A stretch of DNA of 38,547 nucleotides from Curvivirga aplysinae (GTDB lineage Bacteria; Pseudomonadota; Alphaproteobacteria; UBA8366; Aestuariispiraceae): positions 1 through 38,547 of the forward strand of contig NZ_SMMC01000215.1 of NCBI RefSeq assembly GCF_009711445.1. Reading direction: 5' to 3'. Every line of letters starts with the position of its first letter. Positions within the stretch are counted from its first letter, which is position 1. The notes under the pieces were generated by a model. That model did not search any database. It had not been told where the DNA came from and was given only the letters and a program-made list of their open reading frames with translations. The position numbers and the translations under genes were made by a program. Positions 16,509 to 24,774 of the stretch are shown piece after piece.

Positions 16509-16539
16509 TTATTAAAAGAAAGGGCCGCAAATGCGGCCC
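16509..16539 (-). terminator. Rho-independent terminator of the tail-collar gene
   Basis: GGGCCGCA (16522-16529) pairs with TGCGGCCC (16532-16539). On the minus strand the stem is followed by TTTCTTTTAAT, a good U-tract. On the plus strand it may also end the permease transcript, though only ATCTTTAG follows. Confidence 0.8.
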
Positions 16540-16553
16540 ATCTTTAGTAACAA

Positions 16554-17135
16554 TTAAAATTTAATGCATGGAAGCAATGCGATATTTTTGGGTCGTGTCT
16601 CGTCTCCAACCTTGGGCGTCCCATGTCCATTTGTTGTTAAATTAGTTACGACACCACTTCTAGCTCCAGCATAATTCCATTTAGAATTAACATTCCCGTT
16701 ATTGCCTAGACTTGGGCTCTCGGTACCACTACCACCACGAATAGTATGCCCATGCCCTTGAAGCTGATCATCCTGTAAACTTCCAAATTGGCGGCCAATA
16801 TCGATGGTGCCTGTATCATCCCATCCACGAACAAATCGACCACGTAAATCCGGTAAATTAAAAGTCGTGCTACCGTCACCTGCACCGTAAAGATCACCGA
16901 TAGCATCAAACAAATCACTATATGTTTCGCGAGAAACCTCCGATCCGTCACAATATAAGTACGCATTTGGCGGTGTCCCCATAGCAGACCATAAGATTGT
17001 GCCCGCCGGCACGATAGTATTTTCAAGAGTGGATGCTAAACAATTAATCGCATGATCGATATAGGTTTTATCCACCAATTCAATATCAACTATGTTCCCA
17101 GGGTTTGTATCACAATTCAGGTTGGTTGTTGTCAT
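16554..17135 (-). CDS. Phage tail-collar domain protein
   Basis: A 193-residue protein with the tail-collar fold (PF07484) found at the C-terminus of phage tail fibres and in Mdp-type bacterial proteins: IVPAGTILWSAMGTPPNAYLY, CDGSEVSRETYSDLFDAIG, FNLPDLRGRFVRGWDD, then a His-rich LQGHGHTI turn that could coordinate metal, a Gly/Asn-rich variable part, and the characteristic ending ETRPKNIALLPCIKF. An ATG at 17147 is in frame, but GGAG 7-8 bases before the ATG at 17135 favours the latter. It has its own terminator. No other phage gene is near, so it is either a domesticated fibre tip or the remnant of an insertion. Confidence 0.82.
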   Translation of the reverse strand: MTTTNLNCDTNPGNIVDIELVDKTYIDHAINCLASTLENTIVPAGTILWSAMGTPPNAYLYCDGSEVSRETYSDLFDAIGDLYGAGDGSTTFNLPDLRGRFVRGWDDTGTIDIGRQFGSLQDDQLQGHGHTIRGGSGTESPSLGNNGNVNSKWNYAGARSGVVTNLTTNGHGTPKVGDETRPKNIALLPCIKF

Positions 17136-17219
17136 ATATTTCTCCATCTATTTTTCGATTTAGCGCGCAAATCGTTTCAATCAACGCAATCATAAAATAG
17201 AACAAAAGCAGAACAATGT

Positions 17220-17259
17220 CAATAAATAAAAGAAAGGGCCATCCCAATGGGACGGCCCT
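17220..17259 (-). terminator. Rho-independent terminator of rpsA
   Basis: AGGGCC (17235-17240) and TCCC (17242-17245) pair with GGGA (17249-17252) and GGCCCT (17254-17259), with one A-C mismatch and a 3-base loop. On the minus strand TTTCTTTTATTTATT follows. It lies about 40 bases after the rpsA stop. Confidence 0.88.
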
Positions 17260-17297
17260 AAACTTTTGATCTTCGGTTTGAAGAAAATCGTTAGCGA

Positions 17298-18977
17298 TTA
17301 TTCACCAGATTTTTCTTTCAACGCTTTACCCAAGATGTCGCCCAAGGACGCACCAGAGTCGGAAGAACCGAAGTTAGCCATAGCTTCTTTTTCTACGTCA
17401 GACTCATGCGCCTTAATAGAGAGTGTCAACTTACGGCTAGATTTATCAACAGCTGTTACTTTCGCATCAACTTTTTCACCTTCTGCAAAGCGATCTGGAC
17501 GTTGTTCGCCACGATCACGGCTTAGGTCAGCTTTACGGATAAAGCCTGGAGCTCCTTCACCAGCTTCAACTTCGATGCCAGCTTCTGTTACTTTAACAAC
17601 TGTACATGTAACAACGTCACCACGTTTGATGTCACCCAACGCGTCTTCGAATGGATCACCAGCTAGTTGCTTGATGCCCAAAGAGATGCGTTCTTTGTCT
17701 GTATCAACATCCAATACTTTCGCTTTAACAACGTCACCTTTGTTGTAACCAGCCAAAGCGTCTTCAGCAGACTGATCCCAAGATAGGTCAGACATGTGAA
17801 CCATGCCGTCGATGTCGTCTGTCAAACCAATGAACAAACCGAATTCTGTGATGTTTTTGATTTCGCCTTCAACTTCGGAACCAACTGGGTATTTATCCAA
17901 GAATGTATCCCATGGGTTGTCCATGCATTGCTTGATACCTAGGGAGATACGACGTTTGGAAGCATCCACGTCCAGAACCATAACTTCCACTTCTTGAGAT
18001 GTGGAAACGATTTTGCCTGGATGTACGTTTTTCTTTGTCCAAGACATTTCGGAAACGTGTACCAAACCTTCGATACCGGATTCCAATTCAACGAATGCAC
18101 CATAGTCAGTGATGTTTGTAACAGCACCTTTGAAACGACCGTTCAATGGGTATTTAGCATCTACGCCTTCCCATGGATCAGCTTCAAGTTGTTTCATGCC
18201 CAAGGAGATACGTTGTGTCTCAGCGTTGAAGCGGATTACTTGAACTTTAACAGTCTCACCGATTGTCAAAGCTTCAGATGGGTGGTTGATACGACGCCAA
18301 GAGATGTCTGTAACGTGCAACAAGCCGTCTACGCCGCCAAGGTCAACGAAAGCACCGTAATCTGTGATGTTCTTAACAACACCCTCAAGTGTTTCACCTT
18401 CTTTAAGGTTTTTCATCAATTCCGCATGTTGTTCTGCACGGGACTCTTCCAATACAGCGCGACGGGAAACAACGATGTTGCCACGTGTACGGTCCATTTT
18501 CAGGATTTGGAATGGTTGTGCGTTACCCATCAACGGTGTGATGTCACGTACTGGACGGATGTCAACTTGGCTACCTGGCAAGAATGCAACAGCGCCGTTA
18601 AGATCAACTGTGAAGCCACCTTTAACGCGACCAAAGATAACACCTTGTACGCGTTCGTTGTTGTTGAACTGAACTTCAAGAGCAGTCCAAGCTTCTTCAC
18701 GTTTCGCTTTGTCACGAGAAAGAACGGATTCACCGTTTTTGTCTTCCATGCGCTCAACGTATACTTCAACAGTGTCGCCAACATTTACATTCGCAGGTTC
18801 ACCAGCAGCTGGTGCGAATTCTTTAAGTGCAACGCGGCCTTCAGATTTCAAACCAACATCGATCAATACCATGTCGTTGGATAAGGATACAACTGTACCT
18901 TCTACAACTGTACCTTCTAGGCTATCGCGTTCGCCGAGGCTTTCCTCAAGCAGTGCAGCAAAACTTTCTGCAGTCAT
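17298..18977 (-). CDS. rpsA: 30S ribosomal protein S1
   Basis: A 559-residue protein built of six S1 (OB-fold) RNA-binding repeats, each marked by sequences such as ITDYGAFVDLGGVDGLLHVT or ITEFGLFIGLTDDIDGMVHM and closing with RISLGIKQ. It binds mRNA on the small subunit and helps start translation of structured or weak-SD messages. The frame extends two codons to a TTG at 18983, but the ATG at 18977 has AAGGA about 10 bases upstream. The 5' leader (18978-19130) has potential hairpins. The gene follows cmk, the conserved order, and ends in a strong terminator. Confidence 0.97.
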   Translation of the reverse strand: MTAESFAALLEESLGERDSLEGTVVEGTVVSLSNDMVLIDVGLKSEGRVALKEFAPAAGEPANVNVGDTVEVYVERMEDKNGESVLSRDKAKREEAWTALEVQFNNNERVQGVIFGRVKGGFTVDLNGAVAFLPGSQVDIRPVRDITPLMGNAQPFQILKMDRTRGNIVVSRRAVLEESRAEQHAELMKNLKEGETLEGVVKNITDYGAFVDLGGVDGLLHVTDISWRRINHPSEALTIGETVKVQVIRFNAETQRISLGMKQLEADPWEGVDAKYPLNGRFKGAVTNITDYGAFVELESGIEGLVHVSEMSWTKKNVHPGKIVSTSQEVEVMVLDVDASKRRISLGIKQCMDNPWDTFLDKYPVGSEVEGEIKNITEFGLFIGLTDDIDGMVHMSDLSWDQSAEDALAGYNKGDVVKAKVLDVDTDKERISLGIKQLAGDPFEDALGDIKRGDVVTCTVVKVTEAGIEVEAGEGAPGFIRKADLSRDRGEQRPDRFAEGEKVDAKVTAVDKSSRKLTLSIKAHESDVEKEAMANFGSSDSGASLGDILGKALKEKSGE

Positions 18978-19130
18978 TTTCAAAGTTTCCTTCTAATTTT
19001 AAAACTATTCTGGCCGTATGGTTGGTTCCAACGGTCTCACCTCAAGGTTAAAAAATGATGCTTGTCGTGAGGCTCGGTCAAACATCGATTAACAGATAAA
19101 AATTTTAGTTCGTTCGTTAAGCCTGTTAAC
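18978..19130 (-). promoter_or_regulatory. rpsA 5' leader with potential RNA structure
   Basis: On the minus strand this 153-base spacer contains CCGTTGGAACCAACCATACGG-type pairing (CCGT with ACGG, and the self-complementary GTTGGAACCAAC) and a distant CTCAC/GTGAG pair, upstream of the AAGGA ribosome binding site. S1 controls its own mRNA in E. coli through a structured leader; whether this leader does the same is inference. Confidence 0.3.
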
Positions 19131-19772
19131 TTAACTATTTGAAATTAAAACAGCATTTAAAGCGGCCTCAAAAGCCTCATCGATTGATAAATCAGATGTG
19201 TCGATAATTTCTGCATCATCAGCGGGCTTCAAAGGGGCCACGGCCCGATTGCTGTCACGCTGATCTCTTTCTTTCAAATCTTCTAAAACGCGCGCATATA
19301 TAGAGCTTTCGCCCCGTTGAATCAACTCTTTATGTCGTCTTTCAGCACGAATTTCTACAGAAGCTGTCATGTAAATCTTGGAATCTGCATACGGACAGAC
19401 TACTGTACCGATATCACGACCATCCAAAATCGCCCCATCTTTACCCACTGGCGGGTTGCTGGCAAAGTTCTTTTGGAAGGCTAAAAGAGCTGCCCGTACT
19501 TCTGGCATTGCGGCCACTTTAGACGCGGCCTGTGCAGCTTGATCAGACTTCAATGCATCATCATCTAGCTGTGTATAATTCAAGCTATTCGCTGCATCAA
19601 GCGCGGCATCAGGATCTTCAGCATCACCACCAAAGCGCACCACATTATAGCCAACAGCACGATAAAGCTTACCCGTATCCAAATAGGCATAATTCAGATG
19701 TTCTGCCAGTTTCTTGGCAATAGTCCCCTTACCGCTTGCCGCGGTGCCGTCTACAGCAATGATTTTACCCAT
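19131..19772 (-). CDS. cmk: Cytidylate kinase
   Basis: A 213-residue nucleoside monophosphate kinase that phosphorylates CMP and dCMP with ATP. Motifs: the P-loop VDGTAASGKGTIAKKLAEHL at residues 7-26, YLDTGKLYRAVGYN (substrate binding), LDGRDIGTVVCPYADSKIYM, and the lid region RAERRHKELIQRGE followed by ERDQRDSNRAVAPLKPADDA. AGGAAG lies ahead of the ATG. It sits between aroA and rpsA on the same strand, 27 bases after aroA, as in many proteobacteria. Confidence 0.96.
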   Translation of the reverse strand: MGKIIAVDGTAASGKGTIAKKLAEHLNYAYLDTGKLYRAVGYNVVRFGGDAEDPDAALDAANSLNYTQLDDDALKSDQAAQAASKVAAMPEVRAALLAFQKNFASNPPVGKDGAILDGRDIGTVVCPYADSKIYMTASVEIRAERRHKELIQRGESSIYARVLEDLKERDQRDSNRAVAPLKPADDAEIIDTSDLSIDEAFEAALNAVLISNS

Positions 19773-19799
19773 TGGTATTCTTCCTACGTCTTTTAAAAT

Positions 19800-21137
19800 T
19801 TATGCGTCTTCGATTTTCGCGCCAAGGCCTGTCATAAGATCACGGAAAATTGGGAAACTTGTTTCAATTGGAGAACCATCTTCTACGGTCACAGGTTGCT
19901 CCGAAACCAATCCCATAATCAAAAAAGACATCGCCATGCGATGATCGTGGAAACATTCCACCATGCCACCACCAGGAATCTTGCCCCCTGTACCATGGAC
20001 AACCATCCAATCCTCACCTTCTTCGACTTCAACGCCATTGGCACGAAGCCCTGCCACAACAGCAGAAAGACGATCTGATTCTTTCACACGTAATTCTTCT
20101 ACGCCGCGCATTTCTGTTTTACCTTCCGCAAAAGCGGCTGCCACAGCCAACACTGGATATTCATCAATCATGCTTGGGGCGCGTTCCGGCGGCACAACAA
20201 TACCTTTCAGGTTTGAACTGCGTACAGTGATATCGCCGACAGGTTCCCCACCTGCAATACGTTCATTTTCAATGATCACTTCACCGCCCATTTCCCGCAA
20301 GGTGGTAAAGAGACCTGTACGGGTTTCATTCAAGCCGATATTCGGCATCTGGATTTCAGACCCTTCGGTCAACAAAGCCGCCACCATCGGGAAAGCGGAA
20401 CTACTTGGATCAGATGGTACAATTAGGTCAGCAGCAGTTAATTCAGGTTGGCCTGTAACAGTAATACGATTACCGCCATTCTCCATAGGCTCAACTGCGA
20501 TTTCACCACCGAAATGAGTTAACATACGTTCTGTATGATCACGGGTTGGTTTATTTTCGATAACTGTTGTTTTGCCGCGCGCATTAAGACCAGCAAGCAA
20601 GACAGCAGACTTCACCTGCGCAGATGCCATTGGCAACTCATATTCAATAGGCAGTACATCCTGTGCACCTTTGATATAAAGAGGCAGACGCTCCCCACTA
20701 CGACAATGGAATTCTGCGCCCATTGTCCCAAGTGGATCGGTTACTCGCTTCATCGGGCGCTTTCTTAGACTACCGTCTCCTGTAAGACATGCCGAAATAT
20801 TATGGCTTGCCATGATCCCAAGGATCAAACGCGCAGAAGTACCAGAATTCCCCATATCCAAGACATCTTCCGGCTCTTGCAATCCACCAAGCCCAACACC
20901 ATCAACGGTCCAGCTGCCATCCTGATGTTTTTCGATAGTTGCCCCCATCGCGCGAAAAGCAGCAGCGGTAGACAAAACATCTTCACCTTCCAACAAACCT
21001 TTCACCGTTGTACGGCCCACAGCCAAACTGCCCAACATAATGGAACGGTGTGAAATAGATTTATCACCAGGGATAGTGATCTCGCCTTTTAGACCAGAAG
21101 ATTTAAAAGATTTCATTGGACGGGCAGAATTGCTCAT
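19800..21137 (-). CDS. aroA: 3-phosphoshikimate 1-carboxyvinyltransferase (EPSP synthase)
   Basis: A 445-residue shikimate-pathway enzyme that transfers enolpyruvyl from PEP to shikimate-3-phosphate. Key motifs are GDKSISHRSIMLGSLA (Lys26), MGNSGTSARLILG, GDGSLRKRPMKRVTDPLGTM, ASAQVKSAVLLAGL, PSMIDEYPVLAVAAAFAEG with the catalytic Asp, and RVKESDRLSAV. The RPM-x-RV context resembles the class II (CP4-type) branch rather than E. coli AroA, but Gly is kept in the GNSGT loop. It is the first gene of the aroA-cmk-rpsA cluster. The upstream neighbour is the divergent TIGR02300 gene. Confidence 0.96.
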   Translation of the reverse strand: MSNSARPMKSFKSSGLKGEITIPGDKSISHRSIMLGSLAVGRTTVKGLLEGEDVLSTAAAFRAMGATIEKHQDGSWTVDGVGLGGLQEPEDVLDMGNSGTSARLILGIMASHNISACLTGDGSLRKRPMKRVTDPLGTMGAEFHCRSGERLPLYIKGAQDVLPIEYELPMASAQVKSAVLLAGLNARGKTTVIENKPTRDHTERMLTHFGGEIAVEPMENGGNRITVTGQPELTAADLIVPSDPSSSAFPMVAALLTEGSEIQMPNIGLNETRTGLFTTLREMGGEVIIENERIAGGEPVGDITVRSSNLKGIVVPPERAPSMIDEYPVLAVAAAFAEGKTEMRGVEELRVKESDRLSAVVAGLRANGVEVEEGEDWMVVHGTGGKIPGGGMVECFHDHRMAMSFLIMGLVSEQPVTVEDGSPIETSFPIFRDLMTGLGAKIEDA

Positions 21138-21547
21138 GTATCAGCTTTCCTTATAAGAAAGATATATCTTGTTTTCTGAGAAGGTCAGTAACATGCAGAT
21201 AGACTGCGTGACAATCAAGTTATTCTTTAAAAAGCAGACTATTTTCCATAGAAGATATTCGTTTCTTTTTCATAAATTTTGTTTTTCATAAAATTGCAGA
21301 TTAATTTTGCTCTTTTTACAGTTTTTCTTTTGACAACTCGCCAATAATTTGGCAATCGACCCGCTGAAATATTCTTCCAATGACAAAACCAGTCTTTTAC
21401 ATATGGTAACAATGCAGTTTCCTGTTGCCAGAAGGCACGACAAGTCATTAAAAGAAGATAGTAAAGTTTTTAATTGGTAGAGCTTGTCGTATATTACGAT
21501 GGCTCCCGTCGGAATCCTGATTTTCAGGAATAGTAAGGAGATATCCC
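21138..21547. other. Divergent intergenic region between aroA and the TIGR02300 gene
   Basis: This AT-rich 410-base gap separates two divergent genes and should hold both promoters. The open frames in it are short, lack ribosome binding sites and look fortuitous. A hairpin TCCTGA-TTT-TCAGGA lies at 21515-21529 in the leader of the TIGR02300 gene, just before its AAGGAG ribosome binding site. Nothing else is recognised. Confidence 0.5.
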
Positions 21548-21898
21548 ATGGCGAAACCTGAATGGGGCATGAAGCGCGGTTGCTTGAACTGTGGTGCAAA
21601 ATTCTACGATCTACAAAAAGATCCTATCGTCTGCCCAAAATGTGAAACCGAGTTTGACCCAGAAGCGGCTACAAAATTAAAACGTAATCGCGGCGTAGCG
21701 CCAGACAAAGCATCCGAAAAAACAGCAGCACCGGTTGCGGATGAAGATGCATTGTTGGACACAGATGATTTAGATGCAGCATTGGATGATACCGCTGAAG
21801 ATGTATTGGAAGATACAGATGATCTAGGTGGTGATGATGTGCCAGTTGTTGGCAGTGCTAACCCAACCAATACAAATGACAGTGGTGACGACGTATAG
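21548..21898 (+). CDS. TIGR02300 family protein (FYDLN acid)
   Basis: A 116-residue alphaproteobacterial protein. The N-terminal ~45 residues form a small zinc-ribbon-like domain, GCLNCGAKFYDLQKDPIVCP plus KCETEF, with two CxxC pairs and the FYDLxxxP signature. The rest is a low-complexity, strongly acidic tail rich in Asp, Ala and Thr. Function is unknown. AAGGAG precedes the ATG, and a strong terminator follows the stop. Its position divergent from aroA-cmk-rpsA is conserved in related bacteria. Confidence 0.9.
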   Translation: MAKPEWGMKRGCLNCGAKFYDLQKDPIVCPKCETEFDPEAATKLKRNRGVAPDKASEKTAAPVADEDALLDTDDLDAALDDTAEDVLEDTDDLGGDDVPVVGSANPTNTNDSGDDV

Positions 21899-21922
21899 AA
21901 GTCACATATTAGAATTTGATTT

Positions 21923-21956
21923 AAAGCCCGATGTTCTCATCGGGCTTTTTAGTTTT
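21923..21956 (+). terminator. Rho-independent terminator of the TIGR02300 gene
   Basis: An 11-bp perfect stem, AAAGCCCGATG (21923-21933) with CATCGGGCTTT (21938-21948), a TTCT loop, and the U-tract TTTAGTTTTT. This is the strongest terminator in the window. Confidence 0.95.
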
Positions 21957-22028
21957 TGGTAGAAGATTCGCTTTTTTACTCTTTCTATTGTAAGCTTTGC
22001 ATAGACTTCTCAATAGAGGGGAAAAACG

Positions 22029-22805
22029 ATGCTAATGAGAACTTTATGTCTATCTTTGCTTTTATTGCTACCACTTACATCCATAACTAAAGCAGCCGAT
22101 AAACTAACTGGCTGTTTTGTAATATGGCCGCCTTATACCCAGCTCATAGATGATAAACCCTATGGTATTACTGTAGATATCATGCATGAAGCTGCAAAGA
22201 GATCTAATTATGACCTCACCTTATCATCTCTCCCATGGAACAGATGCTTAAAGAATGTTCAACGCGGTGATATTGATTTCGCGATGGAAGCCGTAGAACG
22301 TCCTGGCTTCATTCATGGCAAGCATCCCAGCGCCCTTTACATTGAAGCGTTCTGGCATCGGGCCAGTGAAGACTATGGACGTTATAAATATGTAGGCTTA
22401 CTAACCGACAAACGCCTGGCCTTAATGCAAGGTTATAAATATTCAGACGAAATCTTGGATGCGGGCTTCAAAGTCATAGATTGGGTTCAAAGCGAAGATA
22501 GCGCAGCTCAATTAATAGTAAATGACCGCTTAGATCTTGTATATGCAGATGTTGTGGTCATGCAACATGTCATTACAAAAGAAGGATATGAGCTCGTTCC
22601 TCTTCTCCCCGTACATAATGTGCAACCTCTTTACCCTACATTTAATGTGTCACTTGTGGAAAAACGGGATAGGATCGATAATGCTTTAGGGCAAATGCAT
22701 GCCGATGGTAGCATCGACCAAATATATAAAAAGCATACAGGATTAAGTTTCTCAGATTTTGTGGAAATCAGCCAAAACTCATCTCTGGGAAAAATAACAA
22801 ATTGA
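22029..22805 (+). CDS. Periplasmic amino-acid-type binding protein (SBP family 3)
   Basis: A 258-residue protein with a clear signal peptide (MLMRTLCLSLLLLLPL, cleavage likely after TKA near 22) and a type II periplasmic binding fold: IWPPYTQLIDDKPYGITVDI (the ligand-site start), LPWNRCLKNVQRGDIDFAM, RLALMQGYKYSDE, and a C-terminal IDNALGQMHADGSIDQIYKK typical of SBP_bac_3. No permease or ATPase genes are adjacent, so it may be an orphan receptor or belong to a transporter elsewhere. GAGGGG lies upstream of the ATG. A hairpin at 22875-22894 may end the transcript. Confidence 0.83.
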   Translation: MLMRTLCLSLLLLLPLTSITKAADKLTGCFVIWPPYTQLIDDKPYGITVDIMHEAAKRSNYDLTLSSLPWNRCLKNVQRGDIDFAMEAVERPGFIHGKHPSALYIEAFWHRASEDYGRYKYVGLLTDKRLALMQGYKYSDEILDAGFKVIDWVQSEDSAAQLIVNDRLDLVYADVVVMQHVITKEGYELVPLLPVHNVQPLYPTFNVSLVEKRDRIDNALGQMHADGSIDQIYKKHTGLSFSDFVEISQNSSLGKITN

Positions 22806-22874
22806 ACGAAATTGAGCTGCCTTATTTTTTTCTTGCAACTAATGAAATCCTAATTATAAAAACGCTATCAGTAT

Positions 22875-22894
22875 GAAGCATATATCTATGCTTC
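22875..22894 (+). terminator. Hairpin before tRNA-Ala
   Basis: GAAGCATA (22875-22882) and TATGCTTC (22887-22894) form a perfect 8-bp stem with a TATC loop. Only AACTTTCT follows, so its strength as a terminator is uncertain. It could also be a site near the tRNA promoter. Confidence 0.4.
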
Positions 22895-22920
22895 AACTTT
22901 CTATGCTAGAAAAGACATGT

Positions 22921-22996
22921 GGGGCCTTAGCTCAGCTGGGAGAGCGTTTGGCTGGCAGCCAAAAGGTCAGGGGTTCGATCCCCCTAGGCTCCACCA
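22921..22996 (+). tRNA. tRNA-Ala (GGC)
   Basis: A complete cloverleaf of 76 bases with encoded CCA. Acceptor GGGGCCT/AGGCTCC has one G-U pair, the D-stem is GCTC/GAGC, the anticodon stem TTTGG/CCAAA encloses CTGGCAG with anticodon GGC at 22954-22956, and the T-arm is AGGGG-TTCGATC-CCCCT with discriminator A. It marks the boundary between conserved core genes and the AT-rich glycan island. Confidence 0.97.
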
Positions 22997-23289
22997 TTTC
23001 ACTTTCAAGCCTATTAAATTCAATAACCTACTGAATATAAAACAATTCTTTTGTCATTTGCTACACTAAACTGCTACAGTGGAGTTTATGAAAGAGATGC
23101 CAAAACACCCACGTTTATAACATCGTGGGGAAATGTATTATCACTAAGCAGTAATCCCTAAGATAAAAAAGCGTATAGTAAAAGTGGACTGAATATAGGC
23201 AATTTATAGCAAGTGGTGTAGGGTATTGTTTAGGAAGGGATAACCTATTAATATATAAACGTTTTCAAGTTTTCTTTTTAGGTGATTTC
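22997..23289 (+). promoter_or_regulatory. AT-rich leader region between the tRNA and the glycan island
   Basis: A possible promoter is TTGTCA (23055-23060) with TACAGT 18 bases later (23079-23084). TGCTACA occurs twice, at 23061-23067 and 23074-23080. A CCACG/CGTGG hairpin lies near 23110-23130. No gene is seen. The region would give the first island gene a leader of roughly 200 bases. Confidence 0.35.
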
Positions 23290-24384
23290 ATGATTCCATT
23301 ATCTGTTCCCGATTTATCAGAAGCCGAAGAATTAGCCGTTATGGCCTGCGTGCGATCCTCTTGGGTATCTTCAGCTGGACCTGAAATTGAAGCGTTTGAA
23401 AAAGAGATTGCGGAATATTGTGGCCGACAATTTGCTATTGCTACCTGTTCAGGCACTGCTGCGCTTCAATTGATGTTAACTTGCGCCGGGATTGGACAAG
23501 GCGATAAGGTGATTTTACCCACCTATTGTTTTGTAGCAACAGTCAATGCTATTCTGCATGTTGGCGGGGAGCCAATTTTTGTTGATATAACTCGACAGAA
23601 CTGGGTGCTTGATCCGGATTTAGTTGAAAAAGCACTCAAATTGAACAAAGACGTCAAGGCTGTTATCGCGGTAGACGTTCTTAATAATTTTCCTGACTTT
23701 TATCTGCTAAATGAGATATGCCAAAATTACAATGTTAAGGTATTTGAGGATGCCGCTGGCGCATTGGGGGCCAAGTCGCCAGCTGGTGATGGCGGCAGCT
23801 TCGGTGAAGCCTCAATTTTTAGTTTCAACGGGAACAAAGTTCTAACGACTGGTGGCGGTGGTATGATCGTAACAGATAATGAAGATCTGGCAAAACATGC
23901 TAAATTTTTATGTGCGCAAGCGCGTATAGGTACGGATTATATTCATAGTGAAGTTGGCTTCAATTATCGAATGCCTAATTTAAACGCTGCTTTAGGGCGC
24001 GCACAGTTTGGGCGCTTAGAAGGCATGATCTCAAAGCGCCGGAAAATTATGTCAGACTTTTCAGAATGCGTTGAGAATATGACAGAATGTGAATTACAGC
24101 CATTTAGTAAAGATATTGAAAGTAATGGCTGGCTGACAAGCTTAATATTTGAAGACGAGGATTTATTGGATAAATTTATATCCTATATGACAGACAATGC
24201 AGTTATGGTTAGAAAGTTTTGGCAGCCCTTGCATCATCAGGCTCCTTACAAACAGTTTGAAACATACACCAATGGAAGCGCGAAATATTTATCACACCGA
24301 GTAGTGACACTTCCCTGCTCAAGCAACATGCCGCTTGATGATATAGCTAAGATTTGTAATTTATTAAGAAACTGGAAAATATAA
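23290..24384 (+). CDS. legC: LegC-type PLP-dependent sugar aminotransferase (DegT/DnrJ/EryC1)
   Basis: A 364-residue aminotransferase of the subgroup that aminates 4-keto sugar nucleotides in legionaminic/bacillosamine-type pathways. It starts MIPLSVPDLSEAEELAVMAC and has SSWVSSAGPEIEAFEKEIA, ATCSGTAALQLML (phosphate binding), VFEDAAGALGA with the PLP-pairing Asp, and FSFNGNKVLTTGGGGMIVTD with the PLP lysine at 183, where many relatives read SFHxxK. The ending VRKFWQPLHHQAPY also fits LegC. AGGTG lies before the ATG. It is separated by 9 kb from the other legionaminate-type genes and by 390 bases from the next gene, an unusual placement. Confidence 0.82.
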   Translation: MIPLSVPDLSEAEELAVMACVRSSWVSSAGPEIEAFEKEIAEYCGRQFAIATCSGTAALQLMLTCAGIGQGDKVILPTYCFVATVNAILHVGGEPIFVDITRQNWVLDPDLVEKALKLNKDVKAVIAVDVLNNFPDFYLLNEICQNYNVKVFEDAAGALGAKSPAGDGGSFGEASIFSFNGNKVLTTGGGGMIVTDNEDLAKHAKFLCAQARIGTDYIHSEVGFNYRMPNLNAALGRAQFGRLEGMISKRRKIMSDFSECVENMTECELQPFSKDIESNGWLTSLIFEDEDLLDKFISYMTDNAVMVRKFWQPLHHQAPYKQFETYTNGSAKYLSHRVVTLPCSSNMPLDDIAKICNLLRNWKI

Positions 24385-24707
24385 AGTAAGTGAATAAACC
24401 TAATTTGGATATTTATTGCTTCTCTTTTCATTATATAGATACGATTTCTTTGGCATAAGCCGGCTGCGCAAAAAACCGTATATCCGATGTTTCGTCCAAG
24501 TATTAAAACTTAAATGTCATGTCTTTCAGTTCGAAAATCAACTTCCTGATGTAATTACTAAACGAGCGATGCGAAAACGTGATATACTATACTTTTGCAT
24601 TTTTCACATTGGCGAATTGAGGATATTTATAGAACGTATTTCTAGGAATGGCCTGCTGACTGAACGAATAAAGTTTCACTACTAAAACAGACAAATTCAT
24701 CAAGACA
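24385..24707. other. Gap after the aminotransferase gene
   Basis: No gene is supported here. An 89-codon frame (24416-24685) needs a TTG start, has no ribosome binding site and shows no known domain. The stretch could be decayed coding sequence, but I recognise no remnant in it. Confidence 0.4.
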
Positions 24708-24755
24708 TTGACTTGCAATTTAACTAGAATATCTATAGAAGTTCAATTATTGAAC
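24708..24755 (+). promoter_or_regulatory. Promoter and palindromic operator of the regulator-antiterminator pair
   Basis: TTGACT (24708-24713, five of six to consensus) is followed after 16 bases by the weak -10 TATCTA (24730-24735). GTTCAATTATTGAAC at 24741-24755 is a perfect palindrome with 6-bp arms placed over the expected transcription start. It lies 19 bases before a winged-helix regulator gene, suggesting autoregulation (inference). Confidence 0.55.
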
Positions 24756-24774
24756 ATCAACAAAGCAAACTATC

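Noticed and set aside
17994-18884. 296-codon frame opposite rpsA
   Set aside because: It is the mirror of the repetitive S1 coding sequence, rich in Cys and Phe, with no supporting start signal.
21239-21599. Two minus-strand frames of 69 and 109 codons upstream of aroA
   Set aside because: They overlap each other and the TIGR02300 start, lack ribosome binding sites and have no family features.
24416-24685. 89-codon open frame between the aminotransferase and the regulator
   Set aside because: It needs a TTG start, has no ribosome binding site, shows no recognisable domain and lies in AT-rich DNA.
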